DNA from: Conus ventricosus
Taxonomy: Eukaryota; Mollusca; Gastropoda; Neogastropoda; Conidae
NCBI GenBank assembly: GCA_018398815.1
Contig: CM031595.1
Location: 134,781,346-134,845,345, forward strand
Direction of reading: 5' to 3'
Length of the DNA: 64,000 bases
A model generated the notes under the pieces. It made no database searches, had not been told where the DNA came from, and saw only the letters and a program-made list of their open reading frames with translations. A program made the translations under genes and the position numbers. Shown one piece after another: positions 34,865 to 46,100 of the stretch (the stretch's first letter is position 1; each line of letters starts with the position of its first letter).

Positions 34865-36665
34865 CTGGAGAAAACAGACATAAACAATAGAGCAACTGCC
34901 ACAAACATGATCCGAATGCATTCAAGGAAATGTTCAACCACTCAGAGGAACTGATGATCAATATGTGTATACTTATCATTCTTTTCCGTTTTTCAAATAT
35001 TGTTTTTAGACACAGAGTAAACATCACACGAATACAGCATAAGAGCGCTGGGCAATGTGCGAAAGACAAATCCATGGATACAATTCAATGGCTACCAGGC
35101 AGGCCATGATAACATCGATGCCACTCTGTATTCAACATTTTCTTTCCGGTGCCATTTCGGAAATTGTCAGTGTTGAAGCTTATGATTGAAGATAATTTTT
35201 GCAGAATACATATGTACCTGCACTTCACATGACAGTAATGATAATGATCAGTTCCAACTCAACATCATGCAACAAAGTAACATTAGTTTGCAAGTTTATT
35301 TTCCTTCATTTATTACTTGTTAACTGTTGTCCACATAGTACGTTGTTTCCTTTCATCTAGAGTTGACAAAAAAACAATGATCCATGGCATCATACCCCAC
35401 TCTTTTGTAAGGTACACAGGATATCTGCTATATAGCAATACACATATGTCAAAGCACTCAAAGGGTTTAATCAGCCGAGAAAGCTCATTACAACTACAAT
35501 TAAGCAAGTTGTTTTATCAGGTGAACCAGCCGCCGTGGTAAAGTGGTTAGCATTGCAGACTCCTGGCTGGGAGGTCGTGGGTTCGATTCCCAAGAGTCAT
35601 GTGGGATTTTTCTGCCCCTACCGGCTCCTACCCAGAGTTGAGTTTGCTACGGGCTCAGTTGGAGACTGGGACCACACAGTTGAGTTTCATCCACTTAATA
35701 GATGTGTCTCTGAGAGTGTTGTTCAAATTTCCTCACCAACACTGCAAGTGTCTGTATCTCTTAGGCCTGGTTGACCCCGGGATGTATTATGAAAGGAAGC
35801 ATAGAGTACAGCCCTGTCATGTAGTCTCAAACCGCAATGGAAATCCATAGCATCATCTTCATCATCCTCATTCTCATCGATCAGCATATAAAAAAAGTCT
35901 CAAATTCTGTGGCCCTTCATGCCCTGCTCTCATGGTGACCTCAGTTTTGACGTCCTCTCCACAACTGTGGCCTTGGTTTGATTCCATGGGAGTCACCAAT
36001 ATAGGCGAGTCCATGGGGGCTGTCATTGGACAGACGTGGTGGCGCCCTCTGGACAGACAGCTCACTCAAGCCAGCTCCAAGACTAAGCAATTATTGTCAT
36101 CAGTAGGGTAGTTAGTAGGCGCCACTGAACACCACTGAAGTGACTCGGCAGCAGTGCAGTGTCTCCTCCAGTGGGTTGCCTCTTGATGACTTGACATTGC
36201 TCCCTGTGGATTGCCGGTGCTGGGGCTGCAGCGGGACTGACCGGGTTGTGGCTGTGGACAGGATGTCGGACTCAGTGGCATGGGTGCACTGCCACTGAGG
36301 TGGCACAAAAGATGGGACAGCCAAAAAGAAAAACGAAAAAAGAAAAAAAAAAGAAAAAAAAAGTTGTTTTATTAGGGGAGACAGATATGTCCTGCATACA
36401 TGAGAAGCACTGCAGAACAGCATTGAAGTGAATCAGCAGAAATGCAGGGTCTCCTTTTGTGAGTGACTCATTATGACCTGAGGAATTAATTCCTTGTAAG
36501 CTGCTGGCACTGAGCCTTATGACAGAACAAGTCTAGATGTGGCTCGCGAAGAAACATGAGAACCCATGGCATAAGACTTTTGAGCTGAAATTTTCTTAAA
36601 ATGTAATTTCATCAATTTATGTTTTTGTCCCTCTCACACAATGGTTTTCATAATCTCAGTTATCC

Positions 36666-36710
<45 letters not shown>

Positions 36711-36784
36711 ACACACACACCACACACCACCACACACACACACACGCACCACACACATACACACACACACACACACAACAACAC

Positions 36785-36846
<62 letters not shown>

Positions 36847-39800
36847 GTTAAGCAACTTTTGACACGGGCAAGAATAATCAAAAGTTACATATTTTATTTT
36901 CTGGGATTTCCAAGGAAACTTTCTGATATCATCAGCTCAAGCCAAGCAATGAAAGTGTGAAAGTCAGATCTGATAAACCAGACAATAGAGGCAAAAGTGT
37001 ATTGGGGACATGCATCAGGCATAGTTTTGAAAATTTGCTCAGAGTATTACTGACTGTGTCAACATGCTCTATAGAAAAAACGAAAAGATGGGTTTAAAAC
37101 CGTGATAAAGACAGTAGAGTCTTCCATGGTGAACCTGACATGGTACAGTGTAAAATACTTGCTTCAGAGCATGGGTACCTGCTGCAAGGTGACAACGATG
37201 GAGCCATCCAGAAGATGGTGAACTAAAGGCCACATCTCCTCTAGAACACCCCTTCCACCGATTCCGTCTACAAAACTGGGGATGTGATCACAGGCCATGG
37301 GCTTTCCTAAATGCCAACAGAAACATCACACAAGCAGGATAGCCAAGCAAAAAGAATTCTCCAGCAGATTCACGATGAGGCATTGTGAACACACATCTCA
37401 GCTTTGCCTTAAGCAGTATACAGTGTCAACTATGGAATCATTTTTAGGACATGCATTGAAATAATGTGATTATATCAGCAGAATTCACATTCATGGTTAT
37501 CGTCATTTAGTGAGGTCTTTTGTGTAAATTTGATTGTGTTTTTTTAAATTTTTTTATTTACATTGTGAATGTCTCACCTTTCATGACCCTTCACATTCCG
37601 CTCATTCCAGCTCCCTCACACAGCACTGCCAGACTCTTCCTTTAGCAGCCTCAGCACTGACTGATTATAGGGATCAATCACAGTTAGGTCATCATGTGGT
37701 AGCCCTCAAAAGCAATGAAATGAGCTCAATGATGATTCACACAATTTGCACATGTTGTGTGCCTGGCTGAGTGGAATATGCCCTTGTGAATATGCCGAGA
37801 AAACTGTCAACCTTGCAGAGATATAAGCCAACATTAGATGAACTGGTAGGAACATTTGCTTCCTGGGTCAGGGCATCAACATTTGACTATTACATGTGCA
37901 GATGCTTCCACCTTGTGCAGTTCTCTCTCTGCTCTTGCGGCGAAGCAAACCAGACCATGAAGCACATTCTCCAACACTGAGGAGGACGCCTTCTGGCACT
38001 GACAAAGGAGACATGGAATGTTCCCACTACTCACCAGAGGGAACAATAATTACTCTCATGAGGATCATCTATGTCATCCTGAAGTCTGGGTGTCTGATAG
38101 TGTCAGAAAAGAAGAGAAAGAGAATGCTGAGCTGAAATTCGAGATGTGATCCATTGACTGTAACAATGGATGAGCTGTGTTTGAGCTGCGTTGACATTGA
38201 CACAAATACAGTGGATGTGTAATGTGGGACTTGTGAGGTGGGGATGTCAAAACTGATTTTGATAACAACACTTCAGATTGTAAGATGACCTTCTCAGAAA
38301 CTGAAGAAAAAAAGCATTACCTTGGCCTGAAAATATACAGTATAGTCAGCCAGCACAATGTTGTAGCATTAAGAAAATTGAAAGCAGTTCAATAACCCCA
38401 AACTGCGATACGCGATAAACTTCGACTATCTGAAGCAGTTCTCATGGACTACTATTTGCTTATAAATATATCCTTGTACATGCACTGAAATGTGTCTGTG
38501 TGCCATGTCCAAGTGTACAGACACTAACCAGCTTCAAAGGAGGCCTTGACAGGAGCTGCTGTAGCCACCTCACAGGCAAACACCTTCACATTGGGCTTCT
38601 GTTGTTTGATGGCCAGAGCAATGCCACAAGACAGACCTCCACCACCATATGGCACGATCACTGCATCCACATCAGGTAGATCTTCCAGGATTTCTAAGCC
38701 TGCAGTGCCATTTCCTGGTATCAGAAACACACTGGGCTTAATCCCTCAGTGTACTGACTGGTGTTTCCCTCATAGTTTTACTTTACAAAAACAATACACA
38801 TTTAAACTCGCAGAAATTGAAAAAAATGCATGCATTTATCCTCCAACAGATCTGTATTCAACCTGAATTTGTTTCCTGTGTTAAGCTTTCAAGAAAAGCT
38901 CTCTAACTGATGCATCCAAATTACTAAGATGGATGCGAAATTCAGAACAATGAGGGAAGGTTTAAATCTCTGCCTCAGTCCTCTTCCTGTCCCCATCTGT
39001 TCCCGCAAGCTCCCTCATCTGCCTCTTCCCAGTGTCTCGCCTTGACCCATTTTATTATCAAATTCTTCACTGCTCTTACACTAACAATTTTATTGTAATC
39101 CAACCCCTCTCAATTTTCAAATGCACCTTGTTTTTCTCCATTAGCCTGCCCCCTTGTAGATGATATGCCTATCATCGATTTCATTCACTCTATACACTTT
39201 TTTTTCAAACTCCAGCCTGTTTTCAAACTTGTTGCTGCGATCATGCACCTTCTTCCTACATATCACCAAAATTGCATTGTAACCCCATAGCCTTTCCCTC
39301 ACCCTGCCTTTAACTTTTCCTCACTCTAGGCCAACCACACTGATCTCCCCTGCCAATCAAATCACTTTATCCGTCTGTTCATCTCCAGTCCTCGTCATCA
39401 CAACATCTATCCCTCATCTTTCAAATGCTGTCCAAGAATATATATACAGTTTCAACTTCCTTGATGGCACTGAGGTGTGTGTTAGAGTCCACACTTACAC
39501 AAGCCAAACACACACATTGTTTACTTGTAAATAAAGAAACCAAGTTATATTAACAATATGTGAACAAGATCAAAAACAAGAGCACTGAAAACAGATGTAC
39601 ATAACTTCTGTCTACTATTACCAAACACACATTTTCAGCTTGGTACAGTTTCCATTTTGCCTCCAATGTCATTCATTTGGAAGGTCTTACTACCAACCTG
39701 CAATAACGGCTGGATCAGCCACTGGATGGATGAAAGCACCAGCCATATCGCCATACTTGTGCTCCTTGATAACCTTCCACCAGGTATCATAAGGGACCTT

Positions 39801-41513
39801 AGTGATGCGACCCCCTAACTCCAGTGTAGGTTGTAGCTTGGCCTGAGGGGCTGTGTCTGGCACGATGACATCGCAGGGTATTTTATACTGCCTGGCACTC
39901 CACGACAATCCTTGGGCAAAATTACCTGCACTGGCTGTATAAATACCTTTCTGCAGGTCCGCAGGTGACAGGAGTCCTATTGCATTGCATGCTCCCCGGA
40001 TTTTAAAACAGCCAATTGGATGTAAGTTCTCCAGTTTCAGATATATCTGTGGAGCATTATAAAAATTCTGTCATGGAAAAAATTAAACAGAATGCAACAA
40101 CAATGGGTGAATCTTTCAGATTGTTTACACAAGGAGCACACTACAGCACTTTCATGGTTAGTAGGTGTTACTCACCTCCCAACACAGCCTGTTCAACTGA
40201 ATCCTAATACCTTAGCCTTTTATCCCTTGCAAGTGAACAAACAAATCACAATATATTTCTAAATCCACCCTTGTATATGACACCTAAATGTTAATTCGTT
40301 CTTCAACCAATAAAATTTTGCTTCACGGTAATTCACAAAAAACAAAATTATTAATTTTCTGGCCGTAGTACATAGAATGAAAATCGTACATTGAAACAAA
40401 AGGATACGCATTCCTGTGCATGGGGACCAGAGATGAGGATATGCATTTATGTGTAGTGTATATTTCATACAGAAAAGTAGATAATCATCAATTGCTTGTC
40501 GCTTGAAAAAAAAAAAGGAATAAGAATTCTTAAAATAGATATGCTTTTTAATTCTCTGCAGTTTTGACATAAATGCTTGTTTGTTTTGTTTTTTTTGTTT
40601 TCAGCTTATCCATTCATATTGGAATAGGTTGGGGGAGGAAGTGGAGAGGGGAAGATTTGTGTGTGTGTGTGTGTAAATTTTTTCTGTTAAAGGTGCATGA
40701 ATTGGTAGCACTTGGCAGAGATGAGCTGGACAGGGTGAAAAGGGGGAGGTGGGGGGGGGGGGGGGGGGGGGGAGGTGTTTATGGAAATTGATGACCAGCT
40801 TGGGATGGGGGAAAGAAGCATAGGGAGAAGGCATATAGACAACTATATGTGACAACTGTGTGTAAGTCACGCCCAATATACAATTTTTTGCTCCATATGG
40901 GGAGACTGGAAAAGAGAATTTCCGACTTATTTATCTTCTCCTCCTGGATTAATCTAACAATGATGTGGTTGATTTTTTTCCCTTCTTTTTGAAATCATGC
41001 TCTCTTTTGAGTTTGGAAGGTAGGGTTGGGAGCGATACTGGTTGGGGTAAGTTTTAGTACTAGTAGTAGTAGTAGTAAGGGGACAAGCTGATATACGTAG
41101 CCTAGGCCTCGCGGCCTTTCTTGTATCCCCATCCATGTAGTGTTTAGTATTCTGAATTGGTTTGTTGCGTATGCGCATATTGGTTTGTTAATCAAATTCA
41201 AATAACAATTTAGTGAATTTATGATCCGCATCAAGGAGATTTTTAAATGAGTTAGTAGATTGTGCAAACTTGATGTTAGTTGGTAGATCATTCCAAAGAT
41301 GTGTTACTCTTTTTCCAAAAACCATTTTACGTTTATTAGTCTGACAGTGTTCAATGAAGATTTTCCCATCTGGCTTCCTTGTAACACTATCAGTATACTA
41401 TTCAGAAACTCCTAGGCAGGCTTCAACCTTCTCACTCCACATGTGTTCCATATGTGTGTGTGTGTATGGGGGGGGGGGGGGGGGGGGGGGCGCACACGCA
41501 AGCGAGAAAGATA

Positions 41514-41554
<41 letters not shown>

Positions 41555-41644
41555 CGCTCGCTCGCTCGAAAGAGAGAGAGTGTGTGTGTGTGTGTGTGTG
41601 AGTTTGTGTGTGTGCGTGCGTGTGCATGCGTGGCCATGTTTGTG

Positions 41645-41680
<36 letters not shown>

Positions 41681-41909
41681 TGCGCGCGCGCGCGCGCGAG
41701 CGTGTGTGTGTATACGCGAGAGTGATAGACTGTCTGGTTTGATGACAACTGAGACGAAGCTTCCAAACCTTCGTTTGACTAGCCTCGTCGTCCCATCTCT
41801 CATAAAATGGAAGCAGCGGAGTTTTGAAGACTTTGGATGCAATTCTTTCCTTCGCTTCCAGAATATCCTGAAGCGCCACTTTCTCCAGCAAGGAACCACG
41901 ATCTGCCAT
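34668..41909 (-). CDS. Serine racemase / threonine dehydratase-like PLP enzyme (whole gene, 5 exons)
   Basis: Fold-type-II pyridoxal-phosphate enzyme, cytosolic by family, acting on L-serine or L-threonine (racemisation or dehydration to 2-oxo acid and ammonia). Five coding exons with matching phases: 41909-41769, 40046-39698, 38714-38529, 37306-37179, 34864-34668. Together they give about 333 residues, close to the ~330-340 usual for the family. PLP-binding features: FKIRG with the Schiff-base Lys at about residue 62, the SAGNFAQG block, the GGGGL phosphate loop at about 187-191, and SGGN at about 310-313. The start is the ATG at 41909; the frame is open for one more codon only as GTG. The last exon lacks one base in a C-run (34811-34814 on plus), which shifts the frame before the conserved end. 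This is an assembly error or an inactivating allele. Introns carry a SINE-like repeat, LINE relics and microsatellites. Racemase versus dehydratase cannot be decided from the sequence. Confidence 0.9.
35527..36330 (+). mobile_element. Long tRNA-headed dispersed repeat
   Basis: 35530-35603 is tRNA-like (B-box gggttcgattccc). It is followed by about 700 bases whose blocks (GTTTCATCCACTTAATAGAT, AGTCTCAAACC, GTGGCCCTTCATGCCCTGCT, GACAGACGTGGTGGCGCC, TTGCTCCCTGTGGATT) all recur in the same order on the minus strand at 59700-60390. It lies in the last intron of the PLP-enzyme gene. Whether head and body form one element is not certain, as the second copy lacks a recognisable head. Confidence 0.65.
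36667..36841. repeat. (CA)n microsatellite
   Basis: About 170 bases of CA repeats with a few CCA/ACAA interruptions, intronic. Confidence 0.97.
37179..37306 (-). CDS. PLP enzyme exon 4
   Basis: 128 bases, too short for most frame lists. Acceptor ATTTAG before 37306. It completes the split Gly, then reads [27 protein letters not shown] and SIVVTLQQ, and ends phase 0 at CAG/GTACCC. It matches the hinge between the loop and the C-terminal part of serine racemases and links exons 3 and 5 in the right phase. Confidence 0.9.
37750..38135 (+). pseudogene. Relic LINE C-terminal (RNase H-side) fragment
   Basis: Plus frames show [27 protein letters not shown], a degenerate version of the RLxxHL..CxCGxxxQTxEHLL segment seen at 24070-24412, then GTDKGD and a basic tail in another frame. 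Old and intronic. Confidence 0.5.
38529..38714 (-). CDS. PLP enzyme exon 3 (glycine loop)
   Basis: Acceptor ACCAG before 38714. It completes the Gly of [10 protein letters not shown] and runs through [16 protein letters not shown], the tetraglycine loop that binds the PLP phosphate, to KASFEA. It ends phase 1 at G/GTTAGT. 186 bases. Confidence 0.93.
38720..39690. other. Intron 2 of the PLP-enzyme gene
   Basis: Pyrimidine-rich on plus (38970-39430). No repeat or RNA recognised. Confidence 0.6.
39698..40046 (-). CDS. PLP enzyme exon 2 (PLP-lysine exon)
   Basis: Acceptor CCACAG before 40046. The frame opens [18 protein letters not shown], holding the catalytic Lys; the usual Ser before FK is Cys here. 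It continues through the SAGNFAQGL substrate loop and [11 protein letters not shown] to DPAVIA, ending phase 1 at G/GTTGGT. 349 bases fit the phases of both neighbours. Confidence 0.93.
40749..40772. repeat. Poly-G tract
   Basis: About 22 consecutive G at 40751-40772 in intron 1, next to a short GT run at 40659-40673. Confidence 0.95.
41053..41390 (-). mobile_element. CR1-like LINE 3' end with (TAGTAG)n tail
   Basis: The minus strand encodes [16 protein letters not shown] and [15 protein letters not shown], then a stop and a 3' UTR with AAGGCCGCGAGGCC hairpin and a tail of TAC/TAG repeats at 41058-41076. It is the same subfamily as 9706-11790 and 26496-28863. It lies antiparallel to nothing else and sits sense-strand in intron 1 of the PLP gene. 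Confidence 0.7.
41448..41722. repeat. G23 tract and GT/GC microsatellite
   Basis: GT, G23 (41468-41490), then long GT/GCGC/GAGA repeats that come within 50 bases of exon 1. The alternating GC/GT blocks are potential Z-DNA formers. Confidence 0.95.
41769..41909 (-). CDS. PLP enzyme exon 1
   Basis: 47 codons from ATG (context gtgATGG) through [17 protein letters not shown] and TPLLPFYE to DEASQTK. It ends phase 0 at AAG/GTTTGG, a weak donor. The intron turns into a long GT/GC microsatellite within about 50 bases. Confidence 0.88.
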
Positions 41910-41927
41910 CACCGTGTTTGATACGGG

Positions 41928-42010
41928 GATCTTCTTCTTCTTCCGTTAAGTCTCCACAATCATCAGGCAGGCTCGGCAAAAATCATCACCGATAACCTGC
42001 TTCCCTCGTC
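41928..42010 (-). mobile_element. LINE 3' UTR fragment with (GAA)n tail
   Basis: Minus: GCCGAGCCTGCCTGATGATTGTGG then GGAAGAAGAAGAAG. It matches the 3' end of 43160-46750. It begins only about 20 bases from the start codon of the PLP-enzyme exon 1, so it may form part of its 5' UTR or promoter. Confidence 0.6.
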
Positions 42011-42489
42011 TGTCAGCCTATTTCGTGCACTCAGGACACGTGTGCGCTGGAGGCCGGGTTAGTCGCTAGCCTACCAGCCTCAGGATTACGGGTTTCGACA
42101 GCTGTTTTCACCCATCATACGAACTTCTGTCAGTTTTTGTGGGAGAGAAAACTCCCACTGTAGATGGGTCAAATCCAGGAGTTCCGTGACCGTGGAGTGA
42201 AGAGGTCCGTTTCTCAGCGGTTTTGACTTCCCTAGGGGTTAAATAAGAAATTTAGCCCCAATGACCCTCGCAAAAGTGTGGGCATAACTTTTGAGGGAGC
42301 CCAAAATCAAAAATGGCCACCAGCGGCCATTTTGAAAAAAAGCTTTTCCCTAGTTTGGATTAGATTGCCAAACGAAGCATGCTTTCTGGGGTTTTAGGGC
42401 ATGAGGAATTCATATTTCGAACTATTTTGATGATTTGACCTACTTTTGATGGTTAAATTCAAGATGGCCGCCAATTTTTTTTTATTTGA
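42011..42489. other. Unassigned repeat-like spacer
   Basis: Contains the hairpin AAAATGGCC...GGCCATTTT (42310-42336) and a second ATGGCCGCCAA motif at 42462. No gene recognised. It may contain the promoter of the PLP-enzyme gene. Confidence 0.4.
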
Positions 42490-43125
42490 CCCAACTATAT
42501 GGCAATGTGAATATGGCAATGTGATATGGTCTCCAAGACTAAAAAGGCAGTCAATAGAAATAGAAAAGGTGCAGAGAAGAGCAACTAAGTTAATACCGGA
42601 CATTGCTGATTATCCATATGAAGAAGTTAATACCGGACATTGCTGATTATCCATATGAAGACAGATTAAGGTACCTAAGGTTACCATCCCTCAAAGCTAG
42701 AAGGATAAGAGGAGATCTGATCCAAACTTATAAAATTTTCAATAATCTAGATGATATTGATCAAGCATGTTTTTTTTTAACCTGCACTAACCAACATAAC
42801 CCGTAACAGTTGTGACAAAGTACAAATACAGCAAGTTAATAGTAATATAAGGAAACATTTCTTCAGCCAGAGGATAGCACCAATTTGGAATAAACTAACT
42901 CCGAACATCAAACGTGCACCAAATATTAACTCTTTTAAAAATCTTATCGATAAGCATGAAATAATAACAGACATCATGTTCGACTTTGATGGTCGAAAAT
43001 AAAAACTGGGCTCGCTGTCGACCTGACCAATGACAGAGCATATAAAGAAGGGGCATATAAAGCGGTGAGGCTATGATGAAACAATCATCGCCCCTAAATC
43101 TGAACCTGAACCTGAACCTGAACTA
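42490..43125 (+). mobile_element. CR1-like LINE fragment with 37-bp internal duplication
   Basis: Plus frames encode the RT thumb and C-terminus: YGNVIWSPRLKRQS, EKVQRRATKLI, RYLRLPSLKARRIRGDLIQTYK, then a shifted frame with FSQRIAPIWNKLTPN. A 37-base tandem duplication (period from 42589 to 42626) breaks the frame. The 3' UTR ends in (GAACCT)n at 43101-43123. Confidence 0.8.
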
Positions 43126-43159
43126 CTGCCCTGACGATAGGCTCGCTCACCTGCTTACA

Positions 43160-46100
43160 CAATCTTCTTCCTTTGAGTGTCCACAATCAACAATTTGATT
43201 TTTTTGACACTTTCAGGGTGGGGCTCGCCCGGCGAAGAGGATGAAAAAAAAAAAAAAAAAAAAAAATTCAGAGCAGCAGTTGCACCCTTGACTGGAAGGT
43301 GTCAAGAGTGGGGGCGGTCACAGACTCTGCTGACAACTCATTCCAATCTCTAATTGTTCTAGGAAAGTATGAGTTCTGCCGATACTGTGTGCGGCACTGG
43401 ATGACAGAGTACTGTTTGTCATGTACTCTTCTTTGGCGGACCGGAGCTGGATGTAATTTGCTGTGGCTGACTGCAACCATGTTATTTTGGATCTTATACA
43501 GCATCGTCAGGCGTCGCTGGAGGGAGGGCCATCCTAGTCGAGAAATCATGCTATTTACACTTGAGGTGTTGTGGTAGCGGTTCAATACGAAGCGAGCCGC
43601 CCTTCTCTGTATTGCTTCTATTCTGTCCACATTCCTCTGTGTATGGGGTCCCACACAGAGCTGGCATATTCCAAAAGGGGCCTGACAAATGTCAGGTAAG
43701 CCCTCTCTCTCAGCTCTGTGGGGCAGCTTTCAAGTTCCTACGAAGGAATCCCAGCATCCTGCTTGCTCTCAAAGTGATGGCATCAATGTGAGTATCCCAG
43801 CTGATGTTCTTCTCGAGAAATGGTGACACCGAGATACTTGACTGATGACACAGTGTCGAGTGTGTGTCCATGCAGCTTGTACTGGTAGTGAAGGGGTCGC
43901 CGACTTCTGGTCACAGGAAGAGCAGTACACTTCCCTGGATGAAAAACCATGTCCCAGCTCTTCTCCCATTCTCCGAGGCGATGGAGGTCCTCTTGTAGCT
44001 GGTCTTGGTCTCGCTGGGATGTGACTACTCTATAAGCTGCAGTGTCGTCAGCGAACAGCCTACAAGGTGAAGTCAGGCTCTCTGGGAGATCATTGATATA
44101 TACAAGGAACAAGCAAGGTCCCAAAACTGATCCTTGTGGTACACCTGACCTCACCCTGACATATTCTGACTGGGCTCCCTCCACTACAACTGCTTGACGT
44201 CGGTTTGACAGAAATCCCTTGATCCAGCGGTTAACCTCACTCCCGAGGTGTTGTGGTAGCGGTGAAGCTTGTGTAAGAGGAGACTGTGATTTACCTTTTC
44301 AAATGCCTTAGCAAAATCCATGACAAGGATGTCAGTCTGTCGTCCCTCTTCCATGCTGTCTACCAACTCATCAATGAACTCCAGGAGCTGGGTCTCGCAG
44401 GATCGCTGTCTCCTGAATCCGTGCTGTCGGGCATGGAGGATGTCGTTCCGCTCAAGATGCTCCATCACAGAGCTCACGATGGTGTGCTCCAGCAGTTTGC
44501 AAGAAATGCAGGTCAAGGAGACAGGCCTGTAATTTGCTGGGTCGTAATGCTCCCCCTTTTTGTAGATTGGTACGACGAGCGCATCCCTCCAGTCAGATGG
44601 AACTTGACCAGTAGTGAGGGATGACTGAAAGATGGCAGTGAGTATGGGGGCTATTTCCTCCGCGAGTTCTCTTAAGACTCTTGAGCTGACTCCATCGGGA
44701 CCACTGGCTTTATGAGGGTCTAGTTCTTTCAACAGTCGTTTGACTCCTTCCTCAGTGACCGTGATAGTGTTCAGCTGTGAGTAAGCCTTGTCTGCCATAC
44801 TACACTTCTCCAAAAACTCGTCGTGGGAGTAATTTCTGCCATCACTGAACACTGATTGAAATTGTTGATTGAGGGCCTCTGCTTTTTCTTCTGGGTCAGA
44901 TAACAGGGTTCCGTTCATCTTGAGAGAGGCAACTCCTGCATTGGTCGACCTCTGGTGCTTGATGTAGGTCCAGAAGCGTTTGTACTTGCCAGCTTGCTCG
45001 GAGTCTTCTCCAATCAGGGTGCTGCTGAGGTATTCCCAGTATGCCCTACGTATTTTCCGCTGAGCTTCTCTTCTGAGTTCCCGTGCCTTCACCCTCAATT
45101 CTTCGGTACCCTGTTTCTTCCATTTTTTGTAAACTCTATTTCTCTTATTGATGAGGTGCTTTAACTCGGAGGATATCCATGGTAGAAATCTTCTGGTTCC
45201 TGATAGTTTGGTTGGAATGAAGATGTGGATGGCTTGCTGGAGTGTAGCTTTAAATAGACTCCAAATTTCCTCAGTGTTCATCATGTCTCTCTTTTCTACA
45301 ACATCTGCAGCCAGGTTCCTCATCGCCTCCCTTAGCCCATTCCAGTCTGCCTTCTTGTAGAGTAAGATGGTTCTTTCTACTGGCTTTTTCTTCAGTGGGG
45401 AAATGATGAACTCAGCATACACTATGCTGTGATCAGAGAGGCCTGGAATAACTTCCACTCTGGGAACAAGCTGAGGGCAGTTGGTGGAGGTCCAGGATGT
45501 TCTCCTCTCTTGTTGGTTCCATCACCATCTGCTTGAGGCCACGGTCATGGATGATGCTGACAAGCTTATGATGGAGATCTGGACAGGGAGACTGAGGTTT
45601 CAGCGTCATCGCAGGCCAGTCCATCCTGGAAAGTTTAAGTCCCCTCCAATAAGGAAATGCGCATTGGGGATCATAGCTGATCTGATCAATGATGATTCAA
45701 ATTGAAATAATGACTCCCTGTCAGTAACATGTGGCCTGTAGTAAGAACAGAGATAAAGAGATCTTTTTCCCTTGAGTTTTCAGCTGGACCCAAACAGTCT
45801 CACAGTCTGTTTCAAGCTCGGGGACTGCACAACTGTCAAACATAGTTCTCACAGCTAACAATACTCCACCACCCCTTCGGTTTCTGTCCTTCCTGTAGAT
45901 CTTGTAGGAGTCGCTGAAGCCAGGTGGAAAGACCTCAGCATCACCAATGGTGGGGTCTAACCATGTTTCTGAGCCAAGAATGACATCTGGCTTTGTGCTG
46001 TCCAAAAGGCAGGCGAGCTCAGCCTTCCTGCCAGTCACTGAGCAAAAGTTGATGTTGAGCACTCGAAGTGGTCTATTGGCCCTCTTGTTCTGCTGGCTTG

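Noticed and set aside
34865..35075. Upstream extension of the terminal PLP-enzyme exon as a single ORF
   Set aside because: It is in the wrong frame relative to conserved exon 5 residues and lacks similarity; an acceptor lies at 34865.
35530..35603. A functional tRNA gene in the PLP-enzyme intron
   Set aside because: The acceptor and anticodon stems do not pair well and the sequence continues into a repeat body.
41412..41768. Extension of PLP-enzyme exon 1 through the Thr/His-rich frame
   Set aside because: This is translated microsatellite; exon 2 follows in phase after the splice at 41769.
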